Shown here: one piece after another, positions 54,881 through 63,954 of the stretch
Numbering within the stretch: the stretch's first letter is position 1
Layout: each line of letters begins with the position of its first letter
Origin: Hyphococcus sp.
GTDB taxonomy: Bacteria > Pseudomonadota > Alphaproteobacteria > Caulobacterales > Parvularculaceae
Assembly: GCA_028284345.1 (NCBI GenBank)
Contig: JANQRY010000008.1
Coordinates: 186,001 to 250,000 of the forward strand
Direction of reading: 5' to 3'
DNA: 64,000 nt
Program-made: the position numbers and the translations under genes
Notes under the pieces: generated by a model
The model's input: the letters and a program-made list of their open reading frames with translations, nothing else
What the model was told of the DNA's origin: nothing
The model's database searches: none

Positions 54881-54888
54881 GACGCGCC

Positions 54889-55443
54889 CTAGCGCAGCGT
54901 GGCGAGATAATCCCCGGCGCGTTCGCGATAGTCTTCCACCAGCGCCTCATGGGTCGCCCAGAAGGGTTTAGGCGTGTCGCCGGAAAGCTTGTCGACCATG
55001 ATATCGAGATGGGCGTGCCAGCCGCCAAGGGCGCCGAGGAAATGCTCCGCCGACGCGGCGCCGCGCTGAACGAGTTCAAAGCGCACGCCGTCGGCCTCTT
55101 CGCTCAACCGGATCTCGATTTCGGCGATGTTTCCGTCCTCCCCCGGCCAGACCATGACCAGATGACGGGGCGCGTCGCATATCTTTATCTCGACGTCATA
55201 GGCGACGCCTTTTTCCAGCGCCTTGTATTTTTCCGGAAAGGTTTCGTCATGGGGCGTCAAATTCTGATGCTGAAATTCAAACCTCACCGTCTGACCGGCA
55301 TGGGTGATGTCGCCGCCGCCGCAAAGCCACTCTTTTCGCCTTTCGCCCTGCGTCAGCCACACCCACGCCCGCTCTATGCCGCCGGGCAGGACCCGCACGA
55401 ACTTCATCGATCCATCTTCGAGAATTTCGCCGTATTTATTCAT
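54889..55443 (-). CDS. SRPBCC/AHSA1-type protein
   Basis: A 184-residue START-fold protein of the AHSA1 (Aha1 C-terminal homology) type. RVLPGGIERAWVWLTQGERRKEWLCG and the final ALGGWHAHLDIMVDKLSG are the usual ends of this ligand-binding fold. These proteins are typically co-transcribed with an ArsR regulator, as here: the two genes overlap by 8 bases. Ligand unknown. Confidence 0.87.
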   Translation of the reverse strand: MNKYGEILEDGSMKFVRVLPGGIERAWVWLTQGERRKEWLCGGGDITHAGQTVRFEFQHQNLTPHDETFPEKYKALEKGVAYDVEIKICDAPRHLVMVWPGEDGNIAEIEIRLSEEADGVRFELVQRGAASAEHFLGALGGWHAHLDIMVDKLSGDTPKPFWATHEALVEDYRERAGDYLATLR

Positions 55444-55783
55444 CGCCCGCTTCCTCCTTCATCAATTGCTCCAGGCGGTCGAGCCGCGGGTTCCAGAATT
55501 TGCGCTGCGCCTCGAACCACGCCGCCGTTTTTTCGATCGCCGCCGGGTTGGCGGTCAGAAAATGTTCGCGGCCGACGCGCCGCCGGCGCACCAGCCCCGC
55601 CTTTTCCAGCGTTTTCACATGTTTGGAAACGGCGTTGAGCGACATCTCGAACGGCGCGGCGACGTCGCTCACGCGACGCTCGCCGGCGGCGAGTTCCGTC
55701 AGGATCGCCCGCCGCGTCGGGTCGCTAAGCGCCGCCAGAACGCCATCAAGCGCTTTTTCATCCGTAGCAAGATATTCAACCAT
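55436..55783 (-). CDS. ArsR-family winged-helix repressor
   Basis: A 115-residue regulator. The DNA-binding domain spans LAALSDPTRRAILTELAAGE, then VSDVAAPFEMSLNAVSKHVK (helix-turn-helix) and the wing LVRRRRVGREHFLT. No metal-binding cysteine motif is present, so it is not a metal sensor; it belongs to the ArsR-AHSA1 group. The ATG at 55783 lies inside a palindromic operator. It is the first gene of the arsR-AHSA1 pair. Confidence 0.92.
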   Translation of the reverse strand: MVEYLATDEKALDGVLAALSDPTRRAILTELAAGERRVSDVAAPFEMSLNAVSKHVKTLEKAGLVRRRRVGREHFLTANPAAIEKTAAWFEAQRKFWNPRLDRLEQLMKEEAGDE

Positions 55784-55795
55784 ATAGTTGAATAT
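55772..55795. promoter_or_regulatory. Palindromic operator over the arsR start codon
   Basis: ATATTCAAC (55772-55780) and GTTGAATAT (55787-55795) are perfect inverted repeats around CATATA. The arsR initiation codon lies within the centre. This fits autorepression by the ArsR protein; the binding itself is inferred. Confidence 0.7.
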
Positions 55796-55973
55796 AAGAT
55801 GGCGGGGCGCGCCTGTCAAATCACCGTGCATCGCTGGCGGTCGAGCGCCGGCGCCGCCATGAGAAGCCCGTTCAGGGCGACATGACGCCGGCGGTTGAAA
55901 AACGGATTGCGGCAAGCCGTCGCTAAGGACGGGAACCGCGCGCGACCGTTCGGTCTTTTTTTGAAAGTTCGCC

Positions 55974-56765
55974 CTAGTTGATCTTCGGCGACAGGATGTC
56001 CTTGTCGCTGAGGCCGAACCGGACCGCCCGGCGCTGCAACAACAAGCGCCAGTTCCCCATGGACATGAGCATGGCGTAGATCAGCGGCAGTACGCCTGAA
56101 TCGCGAAGCTCGGCCAATTTTTCGGCCGGCATTTCCTTGATCACCGCTTCGTCGACGCCGAGATATTCCGCAAAGGTGCGCGGCTCCGTTTCGCCCGTGG
56201 GCGTAAACTGCGCCGACTGGCCCTTGGCGACGCCAAGCTCTTTGACGAGGTTGCCGAATTCAAACGTGCGCTGACGGTCTTCCTCATAGGTCTTGCAGAA
56301 CTCAATCGCCTGCTTCGTCATGTCCGACGGCTCGCCATCGATAAAGAGCGCCTGCTCGCCGCCTTTTTTCAGGCCCTTGAAAGACGTGTCGAGGACGATG
56401 GCGAAGCGTTCGCTGCCGGTTTCGTTGGCGACGCCAAAGGGGTAGCGCCGGATGTAGCCGGGAACATAGCGGTTGGCTTCCCACTCACCGTTTTCGTCAA
56501 CGTAAAGATTGACGTCGTCGACAAGCCCGGTGACGGCGAGCGGCACCATCTGATCCGGCCCGGCGAACACAACCGGATAGTCCTTTATCGCCGCCGGAAT
56601 TTCGGAAACGGTGAGCGGCACGGCGCGAGCGCTCGCGCAAAACTCAAAGCGCTTGTCGACCTGCGAGACGCCAAGGTCTCCGTGCTGTTCCTTGTTGATC
56701 AGTTCCGGTTTTTCAAACAGGAACATCCGACCTGATAATTGCGGCTCCGCTGGCGTTTCACTCAT
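55974..56765 (-). CDS. SapC-family protein
   Basis: A 263-residue protein of the SapC family, named after a Campylobacter S-layer-related protein; its function is unknown in alphaproteobacteria. Family segments are AVPLTVSEIPAAIKDYPVVF, NLYVDENGEWEANRYVPGYI, RRYPF and LFIDGEPSD, and the late LPLIYAMLMSMGNWRLLL. No signal peptide. Monocistronic; the 190 bases to its left and 161 to its right have no gene. Confidence 0.9.
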   Translation of the reverse strand: MSETPAEPQLSGRMFLFEKPELINKEQHGDLGVSQVDKRFEFCASARAVPLTVSEIPAAIKDYPVVFAGPDQMVPLAVTGLVDDVNLYVDENGEWEANRYVPGYIRRYPFGVANETGSERFAIVLDTSFKGLKKGGEQALFIDGEPSDMTKQAIEFCKTYEEDRQRTFEFGNLVKELGVAKGQSAQFTPTGETEPRTFAEYLGVDEAVIKEMPAEKLAELRDSGVLPLIYAMLMSMGNWRLLLQRRAVRFGLSDKDILSPKIN

Positions 56766-56927
56766 GATTAATCTTGCTCCTGCCGGAAGAAAATGAAGAG
56801 GCGTCGGTCCCCGAATGCAGCAATTGCGCCGCTTTAGCGCCCCTGAGGGATATCTGGCCGGCTCCTTAGCAAATAGGCCGGCGAGGTCAAAGCCCCGCCC
56901 ATGCAGTCGCCGCCTTTGGCGCAGTCG

Positions 56928-57428
56928 CTACTGACCGGCGTCGTCGCCGGCAAGCCGGTAGAGCGCGCGCATATGGAGGACGTCGTCGCTGGCCCGATGG
57001 CGATGGGGCGTCTTCTTCTGAACTTCCGCCTTGGCCTCAAGAAACGCCGCCGGCGGGATGCGCTCGAACAGATCGGCGAAATTCAGCAACTCAAATCGCC
57101 GCCGAACCTTGGCGGCGTCAAAAAGCCGGTAGAGCCAGAAGCCGTCCCATTCCGGGGCGTCGGAATAAACCGCGGCGCCGGAAAGCGCGTCATTCATGGC
57201 CTCGCAAACGTGCTCGGGCGCTTTTCCGGCGCGCTCCAGCTTTTGCCGCGAAATCCCGTGCAGCGCCTCCGCCTCCGGATCCCACGCCGCGTCCGGCCAG
57301 CGTTCGGCCGGTTTGATCAGCAGGGTCTGCGGCCGGCCCTTAAGGAAACACCAACCGACCTCGATCGGCCAGGAGGCCTGCCCGAGCCCGGACGCTTCAA
57401 GATCGAGAAAGGCGATCGGCGCGGCGAT
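56928..57428 (-). CDS. DnaQ-fold 3'-5' exonuclease-like protein, apparent ATC start
   Basis: A 166-residue DEDD-type exonuclease fold. Exo I is FLDLEASGLGQASWPIEVGW, Exo II is AVYSDAPEWDGFWLYRL, and Exo III is HRHRASDDVL (DEDDh type). Only 89 residues remain if translation began at the first ATG (57197), and that would remove Exo I. In frame upstream there is no ATG, GTG or TTG before the TGA at 57444-57446. ATC at 57426-57428 has GGGAG seven bases before it and gives (M)AAPIAFLDLEASG. I propose that start. The substrate, RNA or DNA, is unknown. It is divergent from yjbQ. Confidence 0.75.
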   Translation of the reverse strand: MAAPIAFLDLEASGLGQASWPIEVGWCFLKGRPQTLLIKPAERWPDAAWDPEAEALHGISRQKLERAGKAPEHVCEAMNDALSGAAVYSDAPEWDGFWLYRLFDAAKVRRRFELLNFADLFERIPPAAFLEAKAEVQKKTPHRHRASDDVLHMRALYRLAGDDAGQ

Positions 57429-57513
57429 GGTCTTGCTCCCTTCTCAACTCGGCGGCGGACCCGTTTGCTGATAGTTTTCGGGCGGACCTTCCGCTTTAAG
57501 GAGTTTTCGCCCC

Positions 57514-57924
57514 GTGCCCAAGACTCTTTCGATCGCCACCCAAGGGCGCGGCCTCGTCGACATCACCGGCGAGGCAAGGGCTTATCTGACCGAAATCGGG
57601 GCGGAAAGCGGGCTGCTGGTCCTGTTCGTCCAGCATACGTCGGCCTCGCTCACCATCCAGGAGAACGCGGACCCCGACGTCCTCGCCGATCTCGCCGACC
57701 ATCTGGCGCGGCTGGCGCCGGCGGACGCGCCCTGGCGCCACACCGCCGAGGGACCGGACGACATGCCCGCCCACGTCAAAACCGCGCTCACCGACACCTC
57801 GCTCGCCATTCCGGTCATCGACGGGGCGCCAACGCTCGGGACCTGGCAGGGCGTTTTTCTGTTTGAACATCGCGACCGACCGCATCAGCGGCGGGTCGTC
57901 ATGACTTATCTCAAAACGGACTGA
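57514..57924 (+). CDS. yjbQ: YjbQ family protein (secondary thiamine-phosphate synthase)
   Basis: A 136-residue protein of the YjbQ/UPF0047 family, reported to have weak thiamine-phosphate synthase activity. Motifs are LLVLFVQHTSASLTIQENAD, the acidic/His pocket WRHTAEGPDDMPAHVKTAL, and GTWQGVFLFEHRDRPHQRRV. The start is GTG 57514, with AAGGAG ten bases upstream. The promoter is in the 85 bases shared with the exonuclease gene. Confidence 0.92.
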   Translation: MPKTLSIATQGRGLVDITGEARAYLTEIGAESGLLVLFVQHTSASLTIQENADPDVLADLADHLARLAPADAPWRHTAEGPDDMPAHVKTALTDTSLAIPVIDGAPTLGTWQGVFLFEHRDRPHQRRVVMTYLKTD

Positions 57925-57936
57925 TCCGTATAGATA

Positions 57937-58128
57937 TTACCGTCGCGGGCGGTAAATGCCGGTTTCGGGATCGCGTTCGCAATCGATAATCTTCGACGGC
58001 TTCTTGCGCACGCCGGCGCGCTGAAGCATGTCGCCGAATTGCTTATGTCGGCGGTCGATAAACCGGTAGGCGGCGACGGCGACGGCCGCCGCGGCGACGG
58101 TTGCTGCAAGGGTCAAAACACCGCTCAT
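57937..58128 (-). CDS. Small single-span membrane protein
   Basis: A 63-residue protein starting MSGVLTLAATVAAAAVAVAA, one membrane helix, then a basic cytoplasmic tail ending CERDPETGIYRPRR. That tail looks conserved, but I cannot name the family. AGGAGG lies just before the ATG. It follows the S49 peptidase gene by 62 bases on the same strand and may be co-transcribed. Confidence 0.65.
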   Translation of the reverse strand: MSGVLTLAATVAAAAVAVAAYRFIDRRHKQFGDMLQRAGVRKKPSKIIDCERDPETGIYRPRR

Positions 58129-58190
58129 CGTCAACCTCCTGAACCTGACCAAGCATACCCCGAACGGGCGGCGTCGCCAAACGCCCGGCC

Positions 58191-59054
58191 CTAAAGGCCG
58201 TAGCGGGCCCAAAGCGCGCGGCGCGCGGCCGCATCGAGAAGCGCGTCGGCGTCGATCAGGCCGCCGGCCGCATCGCCGCCGGAGAGAAGCTTCTTCAACA
58301 ACGAGCCGCTGTCCGGCGACATACGCTTAACCTTAACGTCTTTGCCATAGCGCGCGCGGAGGAAATCGCCGAGTTGAGCCGTTCCGTCGATCAATCCCAG
58401 CTCTTTGGCCCGCGGCGCGGTCCAGAACTCCCCGGAAAAGAGTTTCGGATCCTCGGCCAGCTTGCCCGGCCGGCGCGCGCGCACGAGGGCAATGAACTGA
58501 TCATGGAGATCATCGAGCACGGTCTGGAGACGGGCGACCTCTTCCGGGTCCTCGGGCTTGAAGGGATCGAGGGTCGACTTGTTTTCGCCGGCGGTGTGAA
58601 CGCGCCGTTCAACGCCGAGCTTTTCGATCGCCTCGACAAAGCCGAAGCCGCCGGCGATGACGCCGATCGAGCCGACGATGGAGCTTTCATCGGCGTAGAT
58701 CTCATCGCCGGCGAGCGCCAGAATATAGCCGCCCGAGGCGCCGACATCCTCGACAAAGGCGAGCACCGGCACGTTCTTCTCAGCAGCGCGCCGACGGATA
58801 TCATGAAGGATCAGCCGCGACTGAACCGGCGAGCCCCCGGGCGAATTGATGGCGAGCGCCACGGCGGTCAGCTTGCCCGGCTTGAAGGCCGCCTCGATGG
58901 TCTTTTCAAGGCGCTGCATCGACAGGCCCTTGCGACCGGGCCCGGCGGCGCCGATGACACCGTTCAGTTCAATCACAGTTACGAGAGGATAGGACGGCCC
59001 GATGAACGGCGTCGCGCGCGCCAGTTTGGAAATCAAAGAAGTCGGTTCGGTCAT
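58191..59054 (-). CDS. S49-family serine peptidase (SppA/SohB-like)
   Basis: A 287-residue single-domain signal-peptide-peptidase-like enzyme. The Ser/Lys dyad is Ser107 in DVGASGGYILAL and Lys159 in TAGENKSTLDPF; their 52-residue spacing matches that of short SppA proteins. LAINSPGGSPVQS is the oxyanion loop. There is no clear N-terminal membrane anchor, unlike SppA, so its location is uncertain. It is divergent from the polyprenyl synthase gene. Confidence 0.92.
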   Translation of the reverse strand: MTEPTSLISKLARATPFIGPSYPLVTVIELNGVIGAAGPGRKGLSMQRLEKTIEAAFKPGKLTAVALAINSPGGSPVQSRLILHDIRRRAAEKNVPVLAFVEDVGASGGYILALAGDEIYADESSIVGSIGVIAGGFGFVEAIEKLGVERRVHTAGENKSTLDPFKPEDPEEVARLQTVLDDLHDQFIALVRARRPGKLAEDPKLFSGEFWTAPRAKELGLIDGTAQLGDFLRARYGKDVKVKRMSPDSGSLLKKLLSGGDAAGGLIDADALLDAAARRALWARYGL

Positions 59055-59212
59055 CGAGCGCAGATAGGGGCGATGGCGCCCCTGCGCAATCTTTGGGGCC
59101 CGTAAGAAAGTGCCAAATGGCCGCTACGGAATGCGCCGGGCGCTGCTTGACCGGGCTTGCCCGAGCCCCCAATCTCATCCATTGAACTGCTGAAAAGCGT
59201 TGAGAGGTTCCT

Positions 59213-60250
59213 TTGCCCGCCCGTCTGGCGACGTCACTCGAAACGGCCGCGCCGCCCCCGGCGCCGGATTTTTCGGAGGCCGTAGTCCGTCTGCGCGGGC
59301 TGCTGGCCGACGATCTCGACGCGGTCAACGCCGAGATCCTTGCGCGCATGGAATCGCCGGTGCGGCTGATCCCCGATATCGCCGGCCACCTCGTCAACGC
59401 CGGCGGCAAACGCATCCGCCCCATGCTGACCCTCGCCGCAGCCCGAGCCTTTGACTATGACGGCGACCATCACATCAAGCTGGCCGCCGCCGTGGAGCTT
59501 ATCCATGGCGCGACGCTACTGCATGACGACGTCGTCGACGGATCGTCCCTGCGCCGCGGCGCGCGCACGGCGAATGTGATCTGGGGCAACAAGGAAAGCG
59601 TGCTCGTCGGCGATTATGTTTTCTCCGGCGCTTTCGAACTGATGGTCGCCGCCGGCGATCTGCGCGTCCTGCAGGTCTTGTCGCGCGCCTCCGGCGTGAT
59701 CGCCGAGGGCGAAGTCTTGCAATTGACGACGCAGAAAAACGTCGAAACGACGTTCGACACCTATATCGACGTCGTCGAAGCAAAGACCGCGGCGCTGTTC
59801 GCCGGCGCCGCTCATGCCGGCGCGATCATCGCCGGCGCCAAGCCGCGCGCCGAACAGGCGCTCCGCGATTATGGCCGCTATTTCGGCGTCGCCTATCAAC
59901 TCATCGACGACGCGCTCGACTATGCCGGCTTTGACGGCGACCTCGGCAAGAATGTCGGCGACGATTTCCGCGAGGGCAAGATGACCCTGCCGGTGGTCTA
60001 CGCCGTCGCCAGAGCGCGCGCGGAAGAAAAACCGTTCTGGCGCCGGGTCATCGCCGAAGGCCGGCAGACGGACGCCGATTTCGAACAGGCCGTGACATTG
60101 ATGACGCGCGACAACGCCATCGCCGATACGGCCGCCTGCGCCCGGCAATACGCCGAGCGAGCCCTTAATGAACTCGACAAAGCGCCCGACGGCGCGTTTA
60201 CCGACGCCCTCGCCAATCTCGTCACAACGTCGCTGTCACGCATCGCCTGA
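59213..60250 (+). CDS. Polyprenyl diphosphate synthase (octaprenyl-type)
   Basis: A 345-residue trans-prenyltransferase that makes the ubiquinone side chain. The first aspartate-rich motif is ATLLHDDVVDGSSLRRG, the second YQLIDDALDYAG; GGKRIRPML and KTAALFAGAAHAG are conserved. The start is TTG 59213 with GAGAGG seven bases upstream; no ATG gives a full N-terminus. Chain length cannot be read from sequence, but ispB is the likely equivalent. Its 3' end overlaps the convergent GT4 gene by 15 bases. Confidence 0.92.
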   Translation: MPARLATSLETAAPPPAPDFSEAVVRLRGLLADDLDAVNAEILARMESPVRLIPDIAGHLVNAGGKRIRPMLTLAAARAFDYDGDHHIKLAAAVELIHGATLLHDDVVDGSSLRRGARTANVIWGNKESVLVGDYVFSGAFELMVAAGDLRVLQVLSRASGVIAEGEVLQLTTQKNVETTFDTYIDVVEAKTAALFAGAAHAGAIIAGAKPRAEQALRDYGRYFGVAYQLIDDALDYAGFDGDLGKNVGDDFREGKMTLPVVYAVARARAEEKPFWRRVIAEGRQTDADFEQAVTLMTRDNAIADTAACARQYAERALNELDKAPDGAFTDALANLVTTSLSRIA

Positions 60251-61312
60251 GGCGGCGCCGATCAAGCCAGCCGCCTTTGCGCCCGTATAGATCCACGCGG
60301 CGATCATCAGCAAGACAATCGCAATCAACGCCGGCGCCGTCCACGCCCAGGCGGGCGATATCGTCAGCATCAGGATCGCTCCGGCCGCGCTGAATGAAAT
60401 GGCGCCGGCGTAAAGCGCGGCGACGCTCGCATGGGACGCGCCCCGGCGGAGGATGAGCTGGTAGATATGTTCGCGATGGGCGGAGAGAATATTTTCCCCG
60501 CGCGCAATTCGGTGCGCCAGGGTGAACGCCACATCGACGATAAAGGGCAGAAAGATCGTCGGCAGCAATAACGCATTGGCGCGCCCGCCGCTGATATTGG
60601 CGGCGAAGACGGCGAGGCCTGCAATCATGAAAGCCAGAAAATGACTGCCGCAGTCGCCCATGAACAGCTTCCCGCGCAACAGGTTCGCGGGCAGGAAACC
60701 GGCCGCCGCCGCCGCTGTCGCGAGGGCGATCGCCGCCGCAAGTTCCGCGCCCGTCGGGCCCGCAACCAACGCGAACAGCGCGAGGCCCATCGCCGCCGCG
60801 CCGCCGGCGATGCCGTTGACGCCGTCCATGAAATTGAAAACGTTCATGAAGGCGACAATCCAGAACATCGTCACCGCCGCGCCGACCGGCCCCAGCGCCA
60901 CCGCGCCGACAACCGGCAGGGCCGCCGTTTCAAGCGGCCCGACCAACCAGACAAAAAGGCCGGCGACGAAGAGTTGCCCGCCGAACTTTATCGGCGCGGA
61001 AAGATTGAGCCGGTCGTCGGCAAAGCCGACGCCGCCGGCGAGAACGCCGAGCAGGAGAAATTTAAGCGCCGGGCCGCGAACCTCCGCGCCGCCGGCAAAA
61101 GCGGCGATCACGAACAGGCCCGCAACCGTCGCGGCGAGCATGGCGAGACCGCCGGCGCGGGAGACGGCGTGATCGTGACTCGACCGGTGATTGGGATCGT
61201 CGAGCAGCGCGCCGGAATGCATGGCCAGAAGCGAACCCGCATAGGACGCCGCCAGCGTCAGCACCATCGCGACGAGAATCGTTAGCGGCCGGTCGAGGAT
61301 CGGATCAGGCAT
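60236..61312 (-). CDS. MraY/WecA-type undecaprenyl-phosphate sugar-1-phosphate transferase
   Basis: A 358-residue polytopic membrane enzyme of glycosyltransferase family 4, which links a sugar-1-phosphate to undecaprenyl phosphate to begin a surface polysaccharide. Catalytic loops are VGFADDRLNLS, FNFMDGVNGIAG and KLFMGDCGSHFLAF, with a late His segment near SAHREHIYQLIL. This resembles WecA/WbpL rather than MraY (no UDP-MurNAc-pentapeptide motif). About ten membrane helices. Stands 45 bases downstream of ispE. Confidence 0.88.
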   Translation of the reverse strand: MPDPILDRPLTILVAMVLTLAASYAGSLLAMHSGALLDDPNHRSSHDHAVSRAGGLAMLAATVAGLFVIAAFAGGAEVRGPALKFLLLGVLAGGVGFADDRLNLSAPIKFGGQLFVAGLFVWLVGPLETAALPVVGAVALGPVGAAVTMFWIVAFMNVFNFMDGVNGIAGGAAAMGLALFALVAGPTGAELAAAIALATAAAAAGFLPANLLRGKLFMGDCGSHFLAFMIAGLAVFAANISGGRANALLLPTIFLPFIVDVAFTLAHRIARGENILSAHREHIYQLILRRGASHASVAALYAGAISFSAAGAILMLTISPAWAWTAPALIAIVLLMIAAWIYTGAKAAGLIGAASGDA

Positions 61313-61357
61313 GGGCGCGGCGGTCGTCTTTCGCGGGGCGTTGGTTTTTTTAAAGCC

Positions 61358-62224
61358 TTAGACTGATGCGACCGGCGAGACCATCGCCCAAAGGTTCAGA
61401 CTCGCAAAATGTTTGCGCACGACGTCGGCGGCCGCTTCCTCGGCGAACAGCGCAAAACAGGTGGCGCCGCTGCCGGACATGCGCGCGGCGATCACGCCGG
61501 ACTGCGCCCGCATCGATTGCAGGAGATCGGCGATGGCCGGGGCAATCGCCATCGCGGCCGGCTCGAGGTCATTCCGGGATGCGTTCATGAGGCGGAAAAA
61601 GTCCGGCGTCCCGTCGATGTCGGGATGGGCGGGCGGCGGCGGCGCGGGGTTGTCGGCGTCGAAGCGCCGGAAGACAGGGCCGGTCGGCATATCGACGCCG
61701 GGATTGACCAGCAGGACCCAAGCCGCCGGCAAGGCGGGGCCCGGCGACAAGCGTTCGCCCGCGCCGTCCACAAGAACCGGCGCGCGGTCGAGACAGGCCG
61801 GGACGTCGGCGCCGAGATCGAAGGCGAGCGCGTGCAAGTCATCGGCCGGGGTCGACAGACCCCACAGCCTTTCCAGCGCGCGCAAGCCCGCCGCCGCATC
61901 GGCCGACCCGCCGCCGACGCCGGCGGCCACGGGCAGGTTTTTGACAAGGCGCAGTTTGGCGCCGGCGCTGACGCCGGCCCGTTCGCGCAGCGCCGCCGCA
62001 GCGCGCAGGACCAGATTGTCCGCCATCGGACGACCCATAAGCGCGTCGGCAAACGGGCCTTCAATGTCGAGGGCAAGCTCGTCGCCCGGTTCGGCGATGA
62101 TTTCGTCGCCGCGTTCGGTGAAGACGAAAAGGCTGGCGAGATCGTGCAGGCCGTCCTCGCGCGCCGGGCCCACATGCAGATAGAGATTGATCTTGGCCGG
62201 CGCGTGTTCGCGGATCGCCGTCAC
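61358..62224 (-). CDS. ispE: 4-diphosphocytidyl-2-C-methyl-D-erythritol kinase
   Basis: A 288-residue GHMP kinase of the MEP isoprenoid pathway. APAKINLYLHVG starts the protein and NLPVAAGVGGGSADAAAGL is the ATP-binding motif; ARMSGSGATCFALF is motif 3. The start is GTG 62224, which overlaps the stop of the TPR gene as GTGA, so the two are translationally coupled; the longer frame to 62323 runs through that gene's end. Both it and the polyprenyl synthase serve isoprenoid synthesis. Confidence 0.93.
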   Translation of the reverse strand: MTAIREHAPAKINLYLHVGPAREDGLHDLASLFVFTERGDEIIAEPGDELALDIEGPFADALMGRPMADNLVLRAAAALRERAGVSAGAKLRLVKNLPVAAGVGGGSADAAAGLRALERLWGLSTPADDLHALAFDLGADVPACLDRAPVLVDGAGERLSPGPALPAAWVLLVNPGVDMPTGPVFRRFDADNPAPPPPAHPDIDGTPDFFRLMNASRNDLEPAAMAIAPAIADLLQSMRAQSGVIAARMSGSGATCFALFAEEAAADVVRKHFASLNLWAMVSPVASV

Positions 62225-63954
62225 GACTTCGTTTCGCCGAGCGCCGGCAGGCCGCGAACAATCTTTTCGCGCACGCGCGCCGCAAGGTCTTCGTCCGGTT
62301 CCAGCTCTAAGACGCGCCGCCACTGATAGCGCGCTTCGAGATGTCGCCCGAGACGCCAGTAGACGTCGCCCAGATGATCCGTGATCGTTGGATCGCTCGG
62401 CTCCAGCGAGGCGGCCCGTTCAAGATGGCCGACCGCCTCCTCATAGTCGCCAAGCTGGAAATGAGCCCAGCCGAGGCTGTCGATAATGGCGCCGGAGGTC
62501 GGCTCAAGGGCCACGGCCTTTTCGATCAGTGCAAAGGCTTCATCGAGATTTTCGCCCCGCTCGGCCCAGGAATAGCCAAGATAGTTGAGCGCCGTTGCTT
62601 CTTCCGGCGCGATGTCGACGGCGCGTTTAAGGTCCGCCTCGGCCCGCTTCCACTCATCCACTTCAATCAGCGACGCGGCGCGCGTCACATAATATCGCCA
62701 GGCCGTCGGGCGCGGGTCGTCGGGCAAATCGGCGATCACCTTGTCCATCACCGCCGCCGCTTCCCGGTGGCGGTCCTTCGACGCAAAGAGCCCGGCGAGG
62801 GAAAGACGAACATCGACAGAATCCGGTTGCGATCGAATGGTCGCAAGAAGCGTGTCGATGGCGGCGTCCGTATCGTCCATCGCCTCGTGAGCGCCGGCGA
62901 TTTCGATTTGCGCCTGTTCGTAATAGGGCGAGGATGACGGCACCATGGCGAGGGCTTTGATCGCCTCTTCGTGGTCGCCATAGACATTGAGGATCGATCC
63001 GGCGAAGCGGCGCGCATCGTCAAATTCCGGATCGAGATAAAGCGCCAGCCGGGCCATGGCGAGGGAGATGTTGTAGTCGGCCTCGCCAACGCGAAAGCCA
63101 GCCTCCTCCGCCGCCTCGCGCCGCCGGTACGTATCCTGAAGAACGCCACTCGCCAGCGAATAGAGCGCGATCGCCGCGCCTTGCGCCGGCGACACATCGC
63201 GCGGGCCTTGCGGACGCCGGCCGTCATCGAGCCGCTTAAGACCGGCGAGCCCGGCGAAATGCGCATAGCCGTCCTGGCTCGCGAGCAGCTCGTAATAGTC
63301 CCGCGTCGCTGCGTCGTCGCCTTCCCGTTCGAGAAATTCGCCATAGGCCTCGATCTCGGCCGAACCGGAAAAGGCCATGACGGCAAGCTGATAGGCGCTG
63401 CGCGCATCTTCCATGCGCCCCATATTTTCCGAAAGGAGCGCGGCGTGCAGCGGATAGAAACCGCGATATTCATCGCCCGGCATGGCGCGCAGTTCTTCGA
63501 GCGCCGCCTCTTCGCCCTCGGCGCCGGCGACCGCCCAGACTTCGATAATGTTGGCGGCGGGCGTCGGAAAGCCCTCCGTCCGCGCCGCGCGGATAAGCCG
63601 CTTCGCTTCCGCGTAGCGCCCGTCTTTGATGGCGCGCGCGCCCAGCACCGCCCTGGCGAGGCCGCCGTCGCCGGCGTTTTCATCCCTTGCCAGCGTTTCG
63701 GCGAGCGCCATCGCCTGATCGTAGTCGCCCGCGGCGAGACGGAAGTAAAACGCGTTGCGGCGGATCTCCAGCGAGCCGGGCGCCTTTTGCTGCGCTTCGG
63801 AAAAAGCGCCGGCGGCCGCTTCCACGTCATTGTTGCGCGCGGCCAATCGGGCGGAAAGATAATCGCCGACGACACTATCCGGCGGCGCCGGCGTGACGCA
63901 TGCGGACAATCCGGCGCACAGCGCGGCGGCGGAAATTAAAACGCGGATACGCAA
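62221..63954 (-). CDS. TPR-repeat lipoprotein
   Basis: A 577-residue protein with a lipoprotein signal peptide (MRIRVLISAAALCAGLSAC, lipobox LSAC). The rest is helical tetratricopeptide repeats, clearest from about 345 on, such as LNYLGYSWAERGENLDEAFA and LGDYEEAVGHLERAASLEPS. TPRs act as protein-docking scaffolds; the partner is unknown. Close homologues are often encoded before ispE in alphaproteobacteria. It overlaps ispE by 4 bases. Promoter lies right of 63954, partly outside the window. Confidence 0.9.
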   Translation of the reverse strand: MRIRVLISAAALCAGLSACVTPAPPDSVVGDYLSARLAARNNDVEAAAGAFSEAQQKAPGSLEIRRNAFYFRLAAGDYDQAMALAETLARDENAGDGGLARAVLGARAIKDGRYAEAKRLIRAARTEGFPTPAANIIEVWAVAGAEGEEAALEELRAMPGDEYRGFYPLHAALLSENMGRMEDARSAYQLAVMAFSGSAEIEAYGEFLEREGDDAATRDYYELLASQDGYAHFAGLAGLKRLDDGRRPQGPRDVSPAQGAAIALYSLASGVLQDTYRRREAAEEAGFRVGEADYNISLAMARLALYLDPEFDDARRFAGSILNVYGDHEEAIKALAMVPSSSPYYEQAQIEIAGAHEAMDDTDAAIDTLLATIRSQPDSVDVRLSLAGLFASKDRHREAAAVMDKVIADLPDDPRPTAWRYYVTRAASLIEVDEWKRAEADLKRAVDIAPEEATALNYLGYSWAERGENLDEAFALIEKAVALEPTSGAIIDSLGWAHFQLGDYEEAVGHLERAASLEPSDPTITDHLGDVYWRLGRHLEARYQWRRVLELEPDEDLAARVREKIVRGLPALGETKS

